64,000 nt of DNA. Origin: Saccharomycodes ludwigii. Taxonomy: Eukaryota > Ascomycota > Saccharomycetes > Saccharomycodales > Saccharomycodaceae. The notes beneath the pieces are model-generated. The model did not search any database, was not told the origin of the DNA, and saw only the letters and a list, made by a program, of their open reading frames with translations. Position numbers and translations under genes: made by a program. The stretch lies in contig NC_060203.1 in assembly GCF_020623625.1 (NCBI RefSeq), positions 1,612,001 through 1,676,000 of the forward strand, read 5' to 3'. Below, in pieces: positions 1 to 10,975 of this stretch (within the stretch, counting starts at the first letter, position 1; every line of letters begins with the position of its first letter).

Positions 1-1055
1 TGTTTTTATACTTTTGGTTTGAATGACTTTCAATTATTAATTTGTTTGTAACAGAAAAAAAAAAAGAGGTAAATTTTAAAATATTGATGCTATAAGGATT
101 CGACAAAGTTTTCTCATTTCTTCACACTTTTGGTCTACGTTGTTTTATCTCTATTCTGTCCCACTAAAATCCAAATTATTGATTGCTACGTACAAAAGTC
201 GGATCTATTGTTGGAAAAATGCAATCTCGAATCTTAAGGGGAATGTCCGTGCATAAGATCTAGATAACTAAAATATAAAAGGAGCATTTTGCCAGTGTTA
301 AATAAAATATAATTAGTAATATTATATATCCCTATTTACAGCTGTGGTGGTGGTGGTAAAATAGATTGATAATCCATCCACAGTTATCTTTTTTTTTTAT
401 CACTCAGAATTCAACCTACAACTCTAATACATCCTACGTGTTTTTCTATGTTTTTTAATCAAGTTCTTTCCTCACCGCAAAAAAAAACATTGCACGTGCA
501 ATTATCCATCGCTTATAAGATCGTATTAAGGATGGTTCCAAATAACCGTTACATCTAATTCAATATGTAACAAAAAAAGGAACTTTCTCTTTTTTTTTTT
601 TTTTTTTTTTTTTCCCCATTTTTACCTGGGATAATGTGATAGAAAAGCTTGATATCTATCAACCAAACCATAAAATACAGTATTTAATAAGGAAGAAAAA
701 AAAAAAAAATATGAATTTTAACCCTTGTTTAGATAAATAATGTACAGCCCCATATGTAGCTTAAGAGATAACAAATCGGCTTTATGATTAGATAATCAAA
801 AGAAGAAGGTGTTATAAAATATATCTAAATGATTAATTCGGTTTGGCTTTCTTATCTAATCATCGTCTATAAATGACAGTTAAACGGATTATCCTCTTCT
901 AAAATGGTTATTTTAAAAATTATAATAATAAAAATATCAAATATTTATTTAATGAAAATTACTAAGATTTATATTGATTACTAATATCAATATCAAAAAA
1001 AAAGATAAAAAAATAAAATAAATACTCCCTTTACTTTACTTCCACCTGTTTTTCC
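1..1055. other. Intergenic DNA downstream of OXP1
   Basis: This is AT-rich DNA with no reading frame I would defend. It holds poly-T and poly-A tracts near 572-615 and 690-710 and one CACGTG box (Cbf1-type E-box) near 493. The minus-strand gene to its right ends here, so the last few hundred bases are its 3' flank. I see no tRNA-like B box. Confidence 0.6.
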
Positions 1056-4000
1056 TTAAGCCTTACCATAAGCACCACCTCCAGGAGTTTGAATTATAAC
1101 ACGATCCCCTGGTTTAACCCTTATAGTATTCTTACCCCCTATATTGATAACAGCGTTGTTTTCTTTACGTATCCACAAGTTTAACCCACATTGACCATCA
1201 CTACCACCATCTAAACCGTGTGGAGCTATAGTACGTCGTTCTGATAATATAGAAACTTGTAAAGGTACACGGAATTCAATATCTCTTATTGCCCCGTTAC
1301 CGCCATTGTATTTCCCCTTACCACCAGAATCCTTTCTAACTGAGAACTCCTTTAATATAACGGGGTATCTTTTTTCAAAAATTTCAACATCAGTCATTCT
1401 GGTATTAGTCATGTTTGTATGAACAGCAGAAACACCATTCCAGCCAGATCCACGCCAAGAGTCGCCACCGGCACCGTGGCCACCACAAATAGTTTCATAG
1501 TAACCAAAGCCAGACGATTCATCCTCAGTTTTAGAATCAGTGCCAAATGTTAGATTATTACAATCACCTTGTGAGTCGGCCATAACTTTAAAGGTCTTCA
1601 ACACAACATCAGTAACTCTCTGTGATGTTAAAACGTTCCCACCAACAACTGCAACACCATCCATTGGATTCAAAATACATCCCTCCGGTATATTAATAGT
1701 TATTGGTTTCAAACAACCTTGGTTTAATGGAATATCCTCATCAACCAGGCACCTCAAACAATACAATATAGCAGAGGTCGTAATGGCACGAGGGGCGTTC
1801 AAATTACCATATATCTGCGGGCTAGTGCCGCCAAAATCAAAAATATATTTATCTTTATCAATATCCAACGTAACATGTAATTTTATGCATGTGCCATCAT
1901 CCATAAAATCTTCACCGTAATATTCGGTTTTCCCACCAAAATGTTCGCACATTTTCTTTATCATTTTCTTAATCGTCTCACAAGCATTGTCTTGAATGGC
2001 TGTCATATACTTAATTATTGTTGATAACCCAAAGTCCCCCACTAATCTATTGATTAACCTAATTCCCCTTATATTAGCAGCAACCTGGGCTTTTAAATCG
2101 CTGATATTATCACTTAATTTTCTTGATCCAGAACAGCCAGGGTATCTGGATGGAATATCGTACAACAACTCTTTAACCTTTGCTTCATCAAATTCACCCT
2201 CATTGACTAATAATTCCGCATATATAGCACCACCCTCTTCATACAACTCTTTGGAATTTGGTGGAACAGAACCAGGCAGAATACCACCAATATCCGCATG
2301 GTGTGCTCTAGAAGCAACATAAAAAATAATACCGCCTGTATTTTCATCAAAAGCTGGTGATATAACCGTGATATCAGGTAAATGTGTACCTCCCATCTCG
2401 GGATGATTTGTAACAATAACATCCCCTGGTTTTAACCTACCTTCCCAATATTTAGCCTGAGCAGCAATACAGGTAGACATAGAACCCAAGTGTACCGGTA
2501 AATGAGGAGCATTGGCTACCAAATTCCCATTTGGATCAAATAATGCACAAGAAAAGTCTAACCTCTCCTTAACATTGGTCGAAACACTGGTTTTTCTTAA
2601 TTGGTTCCCCATCTGTTCAGCAATATCCATGAATCTGTGTCCAAAAATAGACAACATAATAGGATCCACAATATCATCTGTGGCGGCTGGAGAGTAGGCA
2701 TCGCCCTTATGCAAAATATTAATATAAATATGCGATTTTAAAACAATAGCCTCTGCATTCGGTGGAATTACATTGGTTTGGGTAGTATCCGCCAGGATTG
2801 CCGGACCTTTAATTGTAGAACCGGGCTGCATTTCATCAATCCTATAAATAGGAGTGGCAACACGCTTAGTATCAAAGAAAATTTCCTTCACCATGTAACT
2901 TTCAGTTTTAGGATCAACCAAACGTTTTGTAACTTTAGATAATTGAACGTCAACTGGCTCCTCAGTCCTGAAACTAGATTTCCCAATACCTCTAGTTCTA
3001 ATATCATCAACTATTATTTTCCGATCTTTAAAAGAGAATCCAAATTCACGCTTATGCAGTAAGTTAAAATCAGTAGCAAAATCAACAAGGTTTTTCTGAC
3101 AAACCATTAAATTATTGGCAGTCCCTTCAAACCGCAAGTTCAAGTATTTCTCAACCTCTATTTCGGCAAAACCTTGTTCCTTCAATTTGTTAAATGTAGA
3201 TTTGTATAATTCCTCTAACTTGAAACTAATTTTGTCATCATCAACACCCAAAATTAAAGAACATGGCTCTTGAGACTCCTCGACTACATCAGCCATTAGC
3301 ATACCATAAGCGGACAAGATAGAAGAATACCGATGGCATAAAACTACGTTTATCCCCAAAGATTCTGCAACTGCAACTGCATGTTGACCACCAGCACCAC
3401 CAAAAGTAACTAATCTATGATCAGAAATCACATGGCCTTTAGCTTCAGTTAACCCACGTATAGGTCTAGCCATTGATTCATTCGCAACTTTGATAAATCC
3501 ATATGCTACCTCATCAGGTGAGAGACTGGAATTCAGATCTTTGTTGATTTTTTCTGTTAATGCCATAAATTTTTCAGTGGTTGCTTCCAAATCCAAGGAT
3601 TCATTTTCATCAGGACCAAATATCTTGGGGAAAAATTCCGGAATTAAACGGCCTAAAAATAAATTGGCATCTGTTATGGTTAGAGGTCCGCCTTTACGAT
3701 AACAAGCCGGGCCTGGCTCAGCCGTTGCAGACTCAGGTCCAACTCTAAACAAACCGTTTTTCCAAAATAAACGAGAACTGCCCCCAGCAGCAACAGTGTG
3801 AATGTCTAATTGAGGAGACTGAATAACAATTCCAGCAGTGATGGTTTCAAAAACATGTTCTAATTTTCCACCAAATCTACTAACATCAGTAGAAGTACCT
3901 CCCATATCAAAACCAATCAAACTCTTATTGCCGCTAGCACACGTTGTTGAATAACCGACAACCCCGCCTGCAGGACCAGATAAAATCGCTCTTAGTCCAG

Positions 4001-4868
4001 AAAATTTTTTTGCATCAATTATACCCCCATCAGACTGCATAAATTGAATCTTGGTGTTTGATACATTGGTTAAACCTTTTGAAATACTATCTAGATATTT
4101 TTTGATAACAGGGGTCAAGTAGGCGTCAGCAATAACACTGTGAGCTCTTGGAACAAACTTGATCATAGGTGAAACTTCACTTGATAAAGAAACATGTGTA
4201 AATCCAATTTGCTTGGCTATCTTAGCTACTAATTTTTCATGTTCATTATAGGTAAAAGAGTGTAAAAAGGCAATACCTAATGATCGAATTCCAGTGTTAT
4301 AAACCGTTTGTAGGACCATCCTTACGTTTTCAGGATCTGGTACCTTCAAAATATTAACAACTTCTCCACTTTTTCCATAAACAGTGTTTAAGCCGTTGGA
4401 AATGGATTTTTTATTGTCGGGATCTTCTGAAAAATCTTCTAAAGTAACTCTTTCATCGATTTCCAGTACTAAATCGTATAATACACCTGGTTTCTTGGCG
4501 CTCAAATCAAATATGTTTGGTCTTGTCTGATCACCAATAACTAAGGCATCTTTGAACCCTTTCGTAGTGATTAGAGCACATCTTTCACCGTTTCTTTCCA
4601 AAGCACAATTAGTGGCCAAAGTAGTGCCCATTCTGATAGTTTCTACATTACTTATATCCAGCGGTTTGTTTCTGGCAATTTTTTTGCCTTCAAACACCTC
4701 CAATAATCTTCTAATCCCTTCCAAAGGAGCATCTGGATAATTTTTAGGATCCACAGATAATAATTTAATAACGACATCGTCTTCTGGTCTACCTGTTCCA
4801 GGATTACCGATACAATCAGTGAAGGTTCCCCCTCTATCAATAGCAATTTTAATTTTCTTAGATACCAT
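1056..4868 (-). CDS. OXP1: 5-oxoprolinase (ATP-hydrolysing)
   Basis: The product is 1270 residues, close to the 1286 of S. cerevisiae Oxp1 (YKL215C). It hydrolyses 5-oxo-L-proline to L-glutamate at the cost of ATP in the cytosol, a glutathione salvage step. The domain order is that of the family: a hydantoinase-A N-terminal part with AIDRGGTFTDC at residues 9-19, the hydantoinase-A core with a GFDMGGTSTDVS phosphate-loop-like segment, then a hydantoinase-B half from about residue 740 to the end. The C-terminus ends in the family-typical PGGGAYG. The frame is intact. The start is the first ATG of the frame, after a pyrimidine-rich leader as read on the plus strand. In S. cerevisiae this gene is near a chromosome XI end, so its place next to MSO1 is a difference in gene order. 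Confidence 0.96.
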   Translation of the reverse strand: MVSKKIKIAIDRGGTFTDCIGNPGTGRPEDDVVIKLLSVDPKNYPDAPLEGIRRLLEVFEGKKIARNKPLDISNVETIRMGTTLATNCALERNGERCALITTKGFKDALVIGDQTRPNIFDLSAKKPGVLYDLVLEIDERVTLEDFSEDPDNKKSISNGLNTVYGKSGEVVNILKVPDPENVRMVLQTVYNTGIRSLGIAFLHSFTYNEHEKLVAKIAKQIGFTHVSLSSEVSPMIKFVPRAHSVIADAYLTPVIKKYLDSISKGLTNVSNTKIQFMQSDGGIIDAKKFSGLRAILSGPAGGVVGYSTTCASGNKSLIGFDMGGTSTDVSRFGGKLEHVFETITAGIVIQSPQLDIHTVAAGGSSRLFWKNGLFRVGPESATAEPGPACYRKGGPLTITDANLFLGRLIPEFFPKIFGPDENESLDLEATTEKFMALTEKINKDLNSSLSPDEVAYGFIKVANESMARPIRGLTEAKGHVISDHRLVTFGGAGGQHAVAVAESLGINVVLCHRYSSILSAYGMLMADVVEESQEPCSLILGVDDDKISFKLEELYKSTFNKLKEQGFAEIEVEKYLNLRFEGTANNLMVCQKNLVDFATDFNLLHKREFGFSFKDRKIIVDDIRTRGIGKSSFRTEEPVDVQLSKVTKRLVDPKTESYMVKEIFFDTKRVATPIYRIDEMQPGSTIKGPAILADTTQTNVIPPNAEAIVLKSHIYINILHKGDAYSPAATDDIVDPIMLSIFGHRFMDIAEQMGNQLRKTSVSTNVKERLDFSCALFDPNGNLVANAPHLPVHLGSMSTCIAAQAKYWEGRLKPGDVIVTNHPEMGGTHLPDITVISPAFDENTGGIIFYVASRAHHADIGGILPGSVPPNSKELYEEGGAIYAELLVNEGEFDEAKVKELLYDIPSRYPGCSGSRKLSDNISDLKAQVAANIRGIRLINRLVGDFGLSTIIKYMTAIQDNACETIKKMIKKMCEHFGGKTEYYGEDFMDDGTCIKLHVTLDIDKDKYIFDFGGTSPQIYGNLNAPRAITTSAILYCLRCLVDEDIPLNQGCLKPITINIPEGCILNPMDGVAVVGGNVLTSQRVTDVVLKTFKVMADSQGDCNNLTFGTDSKTEDESSGFGYYETICGGHGAGGDSWRGSGWNGVSAVHTNMTNTRMTDVEIFEKRYPVILKEFSVRKDSGGKGKYNGGNGAIRDIEFRVPLQVSILSERRTIAPHGLDGGSDGQCGLNLWIRKENNAVINIGGKNTIRVKPGDRVIIQTPGGGAYGKA

Positions 4869-5248
4869 GTTTGTGTTCGTGTATATGTTCTAGTATATGT
4901 ATGTTTTTTTTTTCTTTCTTTTTCTTTTTCTTTTTCTTTTCTTTTTTTTCTTTTTCTTTTTACCCTTTTTTTGTTAAAAAAAAAAAAATTAAGTAAAAAT
5001 AAAAACAAATAGGTTTTAACTTAAATTATTAACTTTTATTTTATCTTCTCAATTTACTTTTATTTTTTTTTTTTTTTTCGGACATTTTAATGTAATATTT
5101 TAATATATTTCTTTGTTTTTAATTGCATGCTATAAAAAATGTGCATAGCTATATGTATTAAATAAAATTATAAACATACTTATAGAGTTTACTTTGATCT
5201 TACTTTTATTTAGTTTGTTGTTCCGTATTAGTAATATAAAATAAACCC
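4869..5248. promoter_or_regulatory. OXP1 promoter region and MSO1 3' flank
   Basis: This 380-bp gap holds the OXP1 promoter, read leftwards. Bases 4903-4970 are an almost pure C/T tract (A/G on the coding strand), followed by several A/T runs. Such poly(dA:dT) tracts commonly mark nucleosome-depleted yeast promoters. No specific factor site is convincing. Confidence 0.4.
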
Positions 5249-5953
5249 TTAAGAAAATTGTGTTGGGTTCTTTGCTCTTTTCAAACGATCACGCATTAAC
5301 ATTGAAGAACTAGATGTTGCTCTGTCCAGTCTTGTTGATACTTCTTCAGAGATAACCTCGCTGTGATTGGTGGTACTACTACTACCAATAAATGACAAGG
5401 TACTTTTAACACTAGTCTGTCTATGAGGCTCAGCAGAATTAGTAGCAGTACTAGTTGAAACAGAATTTGCTGTCGAAGCAAACATGCTTTGGAACTGGGC
5501 ACTTGGGGCAATAGTTGGTTCTTTTGGTTGGTTTCTTTGATTTAAAACAGACCCAAACGTAAATCTATTACGGGGTGCGTTATTTCTACTGTCTGATTTA
5601 TCATTACCACCTTGTTGATGATGGTGATACTGCTCTTCTTTTTTCTCGATTTCGTTAGCTAACGAGGATAAAGGACCCCTATGTTCTTGTTTTTGCTTCC
5701 TTAGTATTTTCTGTTCGTCAGGTAATTCTTCTTTATGGCCTAGCCAATCGGGAAACCCTTGAAATGGCTCTTGGTTCCTATAATAATTTACTAATGCAAT
5801 GTGGACTAATGTAGAATCAGGTGAGTCTCCATCTTTTTCTGATCTTAAACTCAACCCTTGAAATTGGGATGTTATAGATTTAGTGGATGTTTTAAACTTA
5901 TCCCAAAACCCGATACTGTTCCTATTATTGATGCTACTACCATTACTGGACAT
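5249..5953 (-). CDS. MSO1: Mso1-like exocytosis protein (Sec1 partner)
   Basis: The 234-residue product resembles Mso1, a small protein that binds Sec1 and helps SNARE-mediated vesicle fusion at sites of polarised growth. The N-terminal third carries the recognisable part: FWDKFKTSTKSITSQFQGLS at residues 21-40, then LVHIALVNYYR and EPFQGFPDWLGHKEELPDEQ, which fit the Sec1-binding region as I recall it. The rest is low-complexity Ser/Thr/Asn-rich, ending in a basic LKRAKNP stretch that could contact membrane. Synteny is strong support: MSO1 (YNR049C) is next to LYS9 (YNR050C) in S. cerevisiae in the same orientation. The C-terminal two thirds would not be identifiable alone. Confidence 0.82.
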   Translation of the reverse strand: MSSNGSSINNRNSIGFWDKFKTSTKSITSQFQGLSLRSEKDGDSPDSTLVHIALVNYYRNQEPFQGFPDWLGHKEELPDEQKILRKQKQEHRGPLSSLANEIEKKEEQYHHHQQGGNDKSDSRNNAPRNRFTFGSVLNQRNQPKEPTIAPSAQFQSMFASTANSVSTSTATNSAEPHRQTSVKSTLSFIGSSSTTNHSEVISEEVSTRLDRATSSSSMLMRDRLKRAKNPTQFS

Positions 5954-6572
5954 TATTAGGGAACAAATGTTTCTATATATTTTGAGAAAGAAAGAAAGAA
6001 AGGGAGATAGAATGTTGTATATATGTGTAACTTAAGAAAAGAACGAAATAAAAAGAGATACAAATTAAAGGATTAAATTTTTGGTGTAAAAATATATATA
6101 TACTTTTTGACGAAGAAAATTGTTAAAATCTTTGATGATAATAATAAACGAACGTTTGAAAACCTTTTAATGCGTTTTCCGTATCGGAAACAACAATGAG
6201 TGGTTTCGGATTATCCAAACTTCATGTAGTCCTTCATCTTTTTCCACACTGAGGCTATTTATACTATATTAAAAAAAAACAAAATAATATTACAATAGTT
6301 AATGTCTATTTTAACCTTTTTTCGAACTTGAGTTTATAAACTTGTTTAAGAACTTCAATAAATTTATCCTAAAAGAGATTTTGAGGTTTATTGCATTTTT
6401 CAACCTTACCTTTATGTAGCAAAGTTGATAAAATTACTACAACTCATAACTAAGAAATTAAAAAACTATACAATTATTATAGGTACATATACATATACAT
6501 ACACACATATACATATATATTTATATATAAGGGAATAAATAAATAGCAAACCACCCGTGTACAAAATTCAAC
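5954..6572. other. Intergenic, MSO1 promoter and LYS9 3' end
   Basis: This gap holds AT-rich DNA with a (TA)/(CATA) microsatellite around 6484-6530. It has no coding potential. The MSO1 promoter is at the left (read leftwards) and the LYS9 terminator region at the right. Confidence 0.4.
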
Positions 6573-7913
6573 TCAAGAAATAACCTTTTCTTTTAAGTAG
6601 ATGCCATATTTATCTTTCAATTCCTTCATAATAGGATCGTTGATTTCTGGAGAATATGGAGCCAATAGACCAGGGCCCTTAATCTTACCTTCCAAAACTA
6701 ATCTAGTGGCAATGGCAACTGGTAAACCAACAGTTGCAGCCATAGAACTGTAACCTCCAACCTTACCATAGTCGACTAAAGTAGAAGTTCTAACCTCTTT
6801 GGAACCGTCGGCCCATTCAATACCGAATTTATGTTGTAACACAACCATGTCCCTTTCACCTTCTTCGTATTGCATCAACTCTTCCAAAGTAGCACACAAA
6901 GTATCCAATGGGTTACCTCTTGGGGTAATGTTTTTGTCAGACAACATACCTAACCATGTGATACCAGATAAAATTCTTTCTCTGTCATCCTCACTTTTCC
7001 ATTTGGTTAAACTATCGATTTTAGCAATAATATCTTCTTTAGAGTTGGATTTAGCGCCAATATACTTGCTCAAAGCGTCCTTCCACTGTATAGGTTTGGA
7101 AAATAACTCATCTGCATCTTCTTTCAACATACCCATGTCAACCAAAACCTTGACAAATTCTGGGAAACCTTGGTATCTCAAAGTACCTCTGATAACAGTT
7201 TGAGCCTCAGGAATGTGATATAGATCTTTAAAGACAGTAGAGTCTCTGTTTGGATAGCAAACAAAAGCATACCCTGGATAAATAAAATATGGCTTAGCGG
7301 TGCTCATTAAATCTTCACTGGAAACAGTTTCTAATTTACCATTTTTGTAATATTTGGCACTATTTCTCAATGCTAATAAGACACCTCTTGAAGACCAAGA
7401 AAATTTGTACCCCAATGGATTGTCGGAATCTTCAGGGGCTGGTAAACCACCACAGTAACTCAAAAAGGATGTGATCTTACCATTTTTCTTGTGGACTTCA
7501 TCAATAGTTTTTACAGCATACAAATGATCAATACCTGGGTCTAAGCCGATTTCATTCATAACTGTAATACCAGCTTCTTTAATTTTGGGTTCTAACTCTC
7601 TCAAAGCTGGAGAAATATAAGAGGAAGTAACAACATCTTTACCTAATCTAATTGCGCTCTTAACAACATTTGGATGGTAAATGTATGGAATCAAAGAAAT
7701 AACAACATCGTGGTTCTTCAAAACAGCATCCAATTCAGCATCTTTAGTAACATCTAAAGAAACAGCATTTGATTTACTTTTAGCAGCTAAAGCTTCAGCA
7801 GCTTTCAAGGTTCTACAAGCAACAGTAACTTCAACACCATCGGTAGCACTTAAGACATCAACAACTGGCTGTGCAACAAAACCAGAGCCCAATAATAAAA
7901 CTTTCTTAACCAT
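6573..7913 (-). CDS. LYS9: Saccharopine dehydrogenase (NADP+, L-glutamate-forming)
   Basis: The product is 446 residues, exactly the length of S. cerevisiae Lys9. It condenses 2-aminoadipate 6-semialdehyde with glutamate and reduces the adduct to saccharopine with NADPH, the seventh step of fungal lysine synthesis. A Rossmann nucleotide-binding start is visible (VLLLGSGFVAQP, residues 5-16). The central segment with NEIGLDPGIDHLYA and the C-terminal catalytic half are complete. It sits in the chromosome XIV-like block between MSO1 and OCA4. A Lys14-type site lies about 250 bp upstream, so induction by the pathway intermediate is likely conserved. No anomalies. Confidence 0.97.
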   Translation of the reverse strand: MVKKVLLLGSGFVAQPVVDVLSATDGVEVTVACRTLKAAEALAAKSKSNAVSLDVTKDAELDAVLKNHDVVISLIPYIYHPNVVKSAIRLGKDVVTSSYISPALRELEPKIKEAGITVMNEIGLDPGIDHLYAVKTIDEVHKKNGKITSFLSYCGGLPAPEDSDNPLGYKFSWSSRGVLLALRNSAKYYKNGKLETVSSEDLMSTAKPYFIYPGYAFVCYPNRDSTVFKDLYHIPEAQTVIRGTLRYQGFPEFVKVLVDMGMLKEDADELFSKPIQWKDALSKYIGAKSNSKEDIIAKIDSLTKWKSEDDRERILSGITWLGMLSDKNITPRGNPLDTLCATLEELMQYEEGERDMVVLQHKFGIEWADGSKEVRTSTLVDYGKVGGYSSMAATVGLPVAIATRLVLEGKIKGPGLLAPYSPEINDPIMKELKDKYGIYLKEKVIS

Positions 7914-8909
7914 TTTTTATTTTATTTTTTTCTATTGTTGAGTTGAGTTTTCTTATTTCTTGCTAAAGAAAAGAAAAAAAATGCAAGGTTTATGGTAACA
8001 AAAACAATTACAGCTAATTAGAACATTAGAATATATAAATAATGCGAATAGTAGTTACTTGAAAAGGTTATTTGGCTTATTTTTATAGTTGTTTATATAT
8101 GCTGGTTATGAAGAGTGGCGGTTATTGAAAGATAAAATGGAAAGAAAAAAAAAAAAAAAGACAAATTCCGATGGAATTTCATTTTATTCAATAAAGATTT
8201 CTTCGGTAATTATCAGACACTAAATAAAAATGGTATAAGATTGTCGCATTAATTTTTTTTTTTTTTTTTTTTCTCTCCCCTTTAACATATATCAACATTT
8301 GAAAAATTTAGTTTGCATTGGAATTATAAGATTTATGTAGCAAATTGAGTGTCATTAACTTTTTATGATAGAAATTTCCAATCATGTACTAAGATAAATT
8401 GTAAACAAATATGGTTTTACTATCTCAATTAATAATTCTTAATTACCTTTGTAAAAAAAAAAAGGAAAAAAAAAAGCCCTGAGTATGCACACGCTCAATC
8501 ACCAATGAACATTCATTTACTCAAGGTGTGGGTTTTCTCTGTTTTCATTCACAGATCCTTCTTTCTTTTTTTTTTTTTTTTTTTTTTTTTTTCAAGAACT
8601 TCTCTTAAAAGACAAAAAAAAGATTCTTACACTACTTGTTAATTTTTTTTTTTTTTCCTTTCTTCGACTGGTTTTATAAAAAATTTAGATAAAAGTCAAT
8701 GGGACTTTTATCTCCACGTCTATGCCATTGCCTAGGTAGTTTCTGTGGTAAACGAATCCCAAAAATCAAAATCCAATCACAAGCTGAGGAAACTTAGCAA
8801 CAGAGTGTATTTGAAGTAATATATATACATATATATTTATAAATCGGTGTCAAATATATTTTGAAATTGTGGTATATCCGTAAAATTTTTTTTTTTGCCT
8901 GAAAACCTT
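7914..8909. other. LYS9 promoter and OCA4 3' flank
   Basis: About 1 kb without a gene. The left part is the LYS9 promoter and includes the Lys14-type site at 8167. The remainder has several poly-T runs (near 8253-8272 and 8569-8592) and A-rich stretches. I see no other feature. Confidence 0.4.
8167..8175. promoter_or_regulatory. Candidate Lys14 binding site
   Basis: TCCGATGGA matches the consensus TCCRNYGGA of the lysine-pathway activator Lys14 at every position. It lies 254 bp upstream of the LYS9 start codon. A match in this place is unlikely by chance in such AT-rich DNA. Function is inferred from S. cerevisiae LYS promoters. Confidence 0.65.
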
Positions 8910-10211
8910 TTAACCGTATATACTTTCCGTAAAAAAATCCTGAGTGTTTTCTTTTTCCCAAGTGTCTCTTTGGGTTTTAAACCATAGGGGAAGATATTTT
9001 TCTTTCGGGATCCGCAATTCTATCAGTGGTCCTATGTTAGTGCAACAACTTTTATAATATTCATAGTCAGTTTTCTTATTTTTATTCGGTTTTAGTCTGT
9101 AAGTATCGCTGTTTATTAGCTCCGTGGGCATTTTTTTATTTTTGCTACCACCAGTAATAGAAGAAGGATTGAAGGCAGATGGTGACAAAAGAGTACTTCT
9201 ACCTGAGCTTTTTGGTCTGGCAGTATTTGTCTTTTCGTCAACAGCATTTTTCGGTACTTTTTCTTGAAATTCATGTTGTTCAATATTGTTAATTAACGTT
9301 AACAAAAAAGTTTCGGGTACTTGTGGTGGTTTCATTAAATCCTGATCAGTTAACTTAATCCTTTCCACTTTTTTTTTCGTAGGTCTGTTATTTCTACTGT
9401 TATGTTTCTTTCTATTATAATTGCGTTCATTACCATTGTGAACAGTACTGCTGATATAATTGCTACCTGTGTTACTTTTAATAGTAGGTTTGCCTTCTAA
9501 ATCCTTTCTTTTATTCACTACATCCTGTTTATCCTCTTCTACGTTCTGAGTAATATTAATCTGAACTAGTTCTAAAAATATTTCAGAGTAATAATTGCTA
9601 TTTTTCCCAGTAAATAATCTATATTCGTTTATGATCGATGAGATATTCCATCTTGAAAGCTTTCTAATTAGTCCTACTATAATGGATGTTTTATCGACTA
9701 ACAAAGTGTTGTAGTTATTAGTGTCTAACAATAAATATATTATTTTCTGCAAGCAATTGGGCTTAATTAACATGAATTCTTCACTGTAATAGTAATTTCT
9801 AACGTAGTCAGAAAGTATCTTGGACTCAGTTTCCTTTTCCTTACTACTGCTCGCAATTTTAGAAGTATTGTTTTTATTTTTTTTGTCATTACCTGAGTTA
9901 GTTTCAGTTATGGCCTCATCAGCAGTATCAGGTTCATTATCCTCCTTTGAAAATGAATTATTGTTTATGGCGGAAATTATTGGATTCTCCGGTATAGGAC
10001 TTATTTGAGTGTTGTTGTTATTTATTACGATCCATTCAATCTTCCAACTTTTGAAAAACTCTTTAAAAAATTTTGAAGGCTCTTGTTCACTTAAAAATAT
10101 AAGGGTTTTCAAATTTAGTGTTTCCAAAAATGATAAATTTAATGTTTCAATTTTAGAACACCTATATATTCCTTCTTCAACGATACCAAAATTAGCAGGT
10201 GGGACAAGCAT
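8910..10211 (-). CDS. OCA4: Oca4-like PFA-DSP family protein, probably catalytically dead
   Basis: The 433-residue product starts MLVPPANFGIVEEGIYRCSK, almost identical to S. cerevisiae Oca4 (YCR095C, about 362 residues) as I recall it. It belongs to the plant-and-fungi atypical dual-specificity phosphatase family (Siw14, Oca1, Oca2). Where active members have an HCxxGxxR loop, this protein reads LLVDKTSIIVGLIRKL, so the catalytic cysteine is absent, as in S. cerevisiae Oca4. The later NEYRLFTGKN matches the family. Two low-complexity insertions, an Asp/Glu/Asn-rich one near residues 70-130 and a Lys/Asn/Ser-rich one near 225-370, explain the extra length. It lies between LYS9 and BRE5, whose S. 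cerevisiae orthologues are neighbours on chromosome XIV while OCA4 is on III. Confidence 0.92.
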   Translation of the reverse strand: MLVPPANFGIVEEGIYRCSKIETLNLSFLETLNLKTLIFLSEQEPSKFFKEFFKSWKIEWIVINNNNTQISPIPENPIISAINNNSFSKEDNEPDTADEAITETNSGNDKKNKNNTSKIASSSKEKETESKILSDYVRNYYYSEEFMLIKPNCLQKIIYLLLDTNNYNTLLVDKTSIIVGLIRKLSRWNISSIINEYRLFTGKNSNYYSEIFLELVQINITQNVEEDKQDVVNKRKDLEGKPTIKSNTGSNYISSTVHNGNERNYNRKKHNSRNNRPTKKKVERIKLTDQDLMKPPQVPETFLLTLINNIEQHEFQEKVPKNAVDEKTNTARPKSSGRSTLLSPSAFNPSSITGGSKNKKMPTELINSDTYRLKPNKNKKTDYEYYKSCCTNIGPLIELRIPKEKYLPLWFKTQRDTWEKENTQDFFTESIYG

Positions 10212-10975
10212 TTTGTTTTTTTTTTTTTTTTTTTTTTTTTTTCTGGCCTGTGTTTATTCTGAAAGTTCTGCTTTATGATTTATAGTGGGATCCTTATTTT
10301 TAGGTTTTATTTTTAGTAGAAAAGTAATTTTAAAGATTTATTAATTTGTAAAAAAAAAAGATTAGTGTTATCATTTACTAGCATTGTAAAAACAGTTGAG
10401 TAATTTTTGTTCCCACTTCCAAAATGAATAAATAAAGAAAAGAAAAAAAAAAATAGAATATACGATTGAAAAATGTTTGTCCGATACGCATCGGAAATAT
10501 AACAATTCCAAATGATTATCACAAAAAAAAAATATTAAATCGTTTGTTATACCATTAATTATCCCATTCACTTTTAAATTATACATATTGTTAAGCAAAA
10601 AAAAAAAATATATATATATATACTTTTCTTTTTCTTTTTTTCCCTTTAAATAAGTGTCATACGTGGATAATTTATTTAAAACAGCTTATGGTCTTGGAAA
10701 TACTTTCGAATATGGAAGAGAAGAGGACAACAATATGCTAAAATTATGTAATAAATTATATTTTTAAAAAAAATTTTTTTTGTTTTATTTTGTTTTTTTT
10801 TTTTTTTTTTATAGTATTAGTTTTTTTCATTTCTTGTTATACATATATAGATGATTCCCCACATACCTTTAGTGTACAAAAAAAAATATAATAAATAGAA
10901 TTCTAATTAACCAGGAAAAAAGAAAAAGAAAAGGTAAAAAAAAAAAAAAAAAATTTCTTTTTTCTTCTACAGTAG
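10212..10975. other. OCA4 promoter and BRE5 3' flank
   Basis: AT-rich spacer with a 26-bp poly-T run just upstream of the OCA4 start (10217-10242), a TA microsatellite near 10608-10622 and a poly-T run near 10793-10811. No gene or RNA seen. Confidence 0.4.
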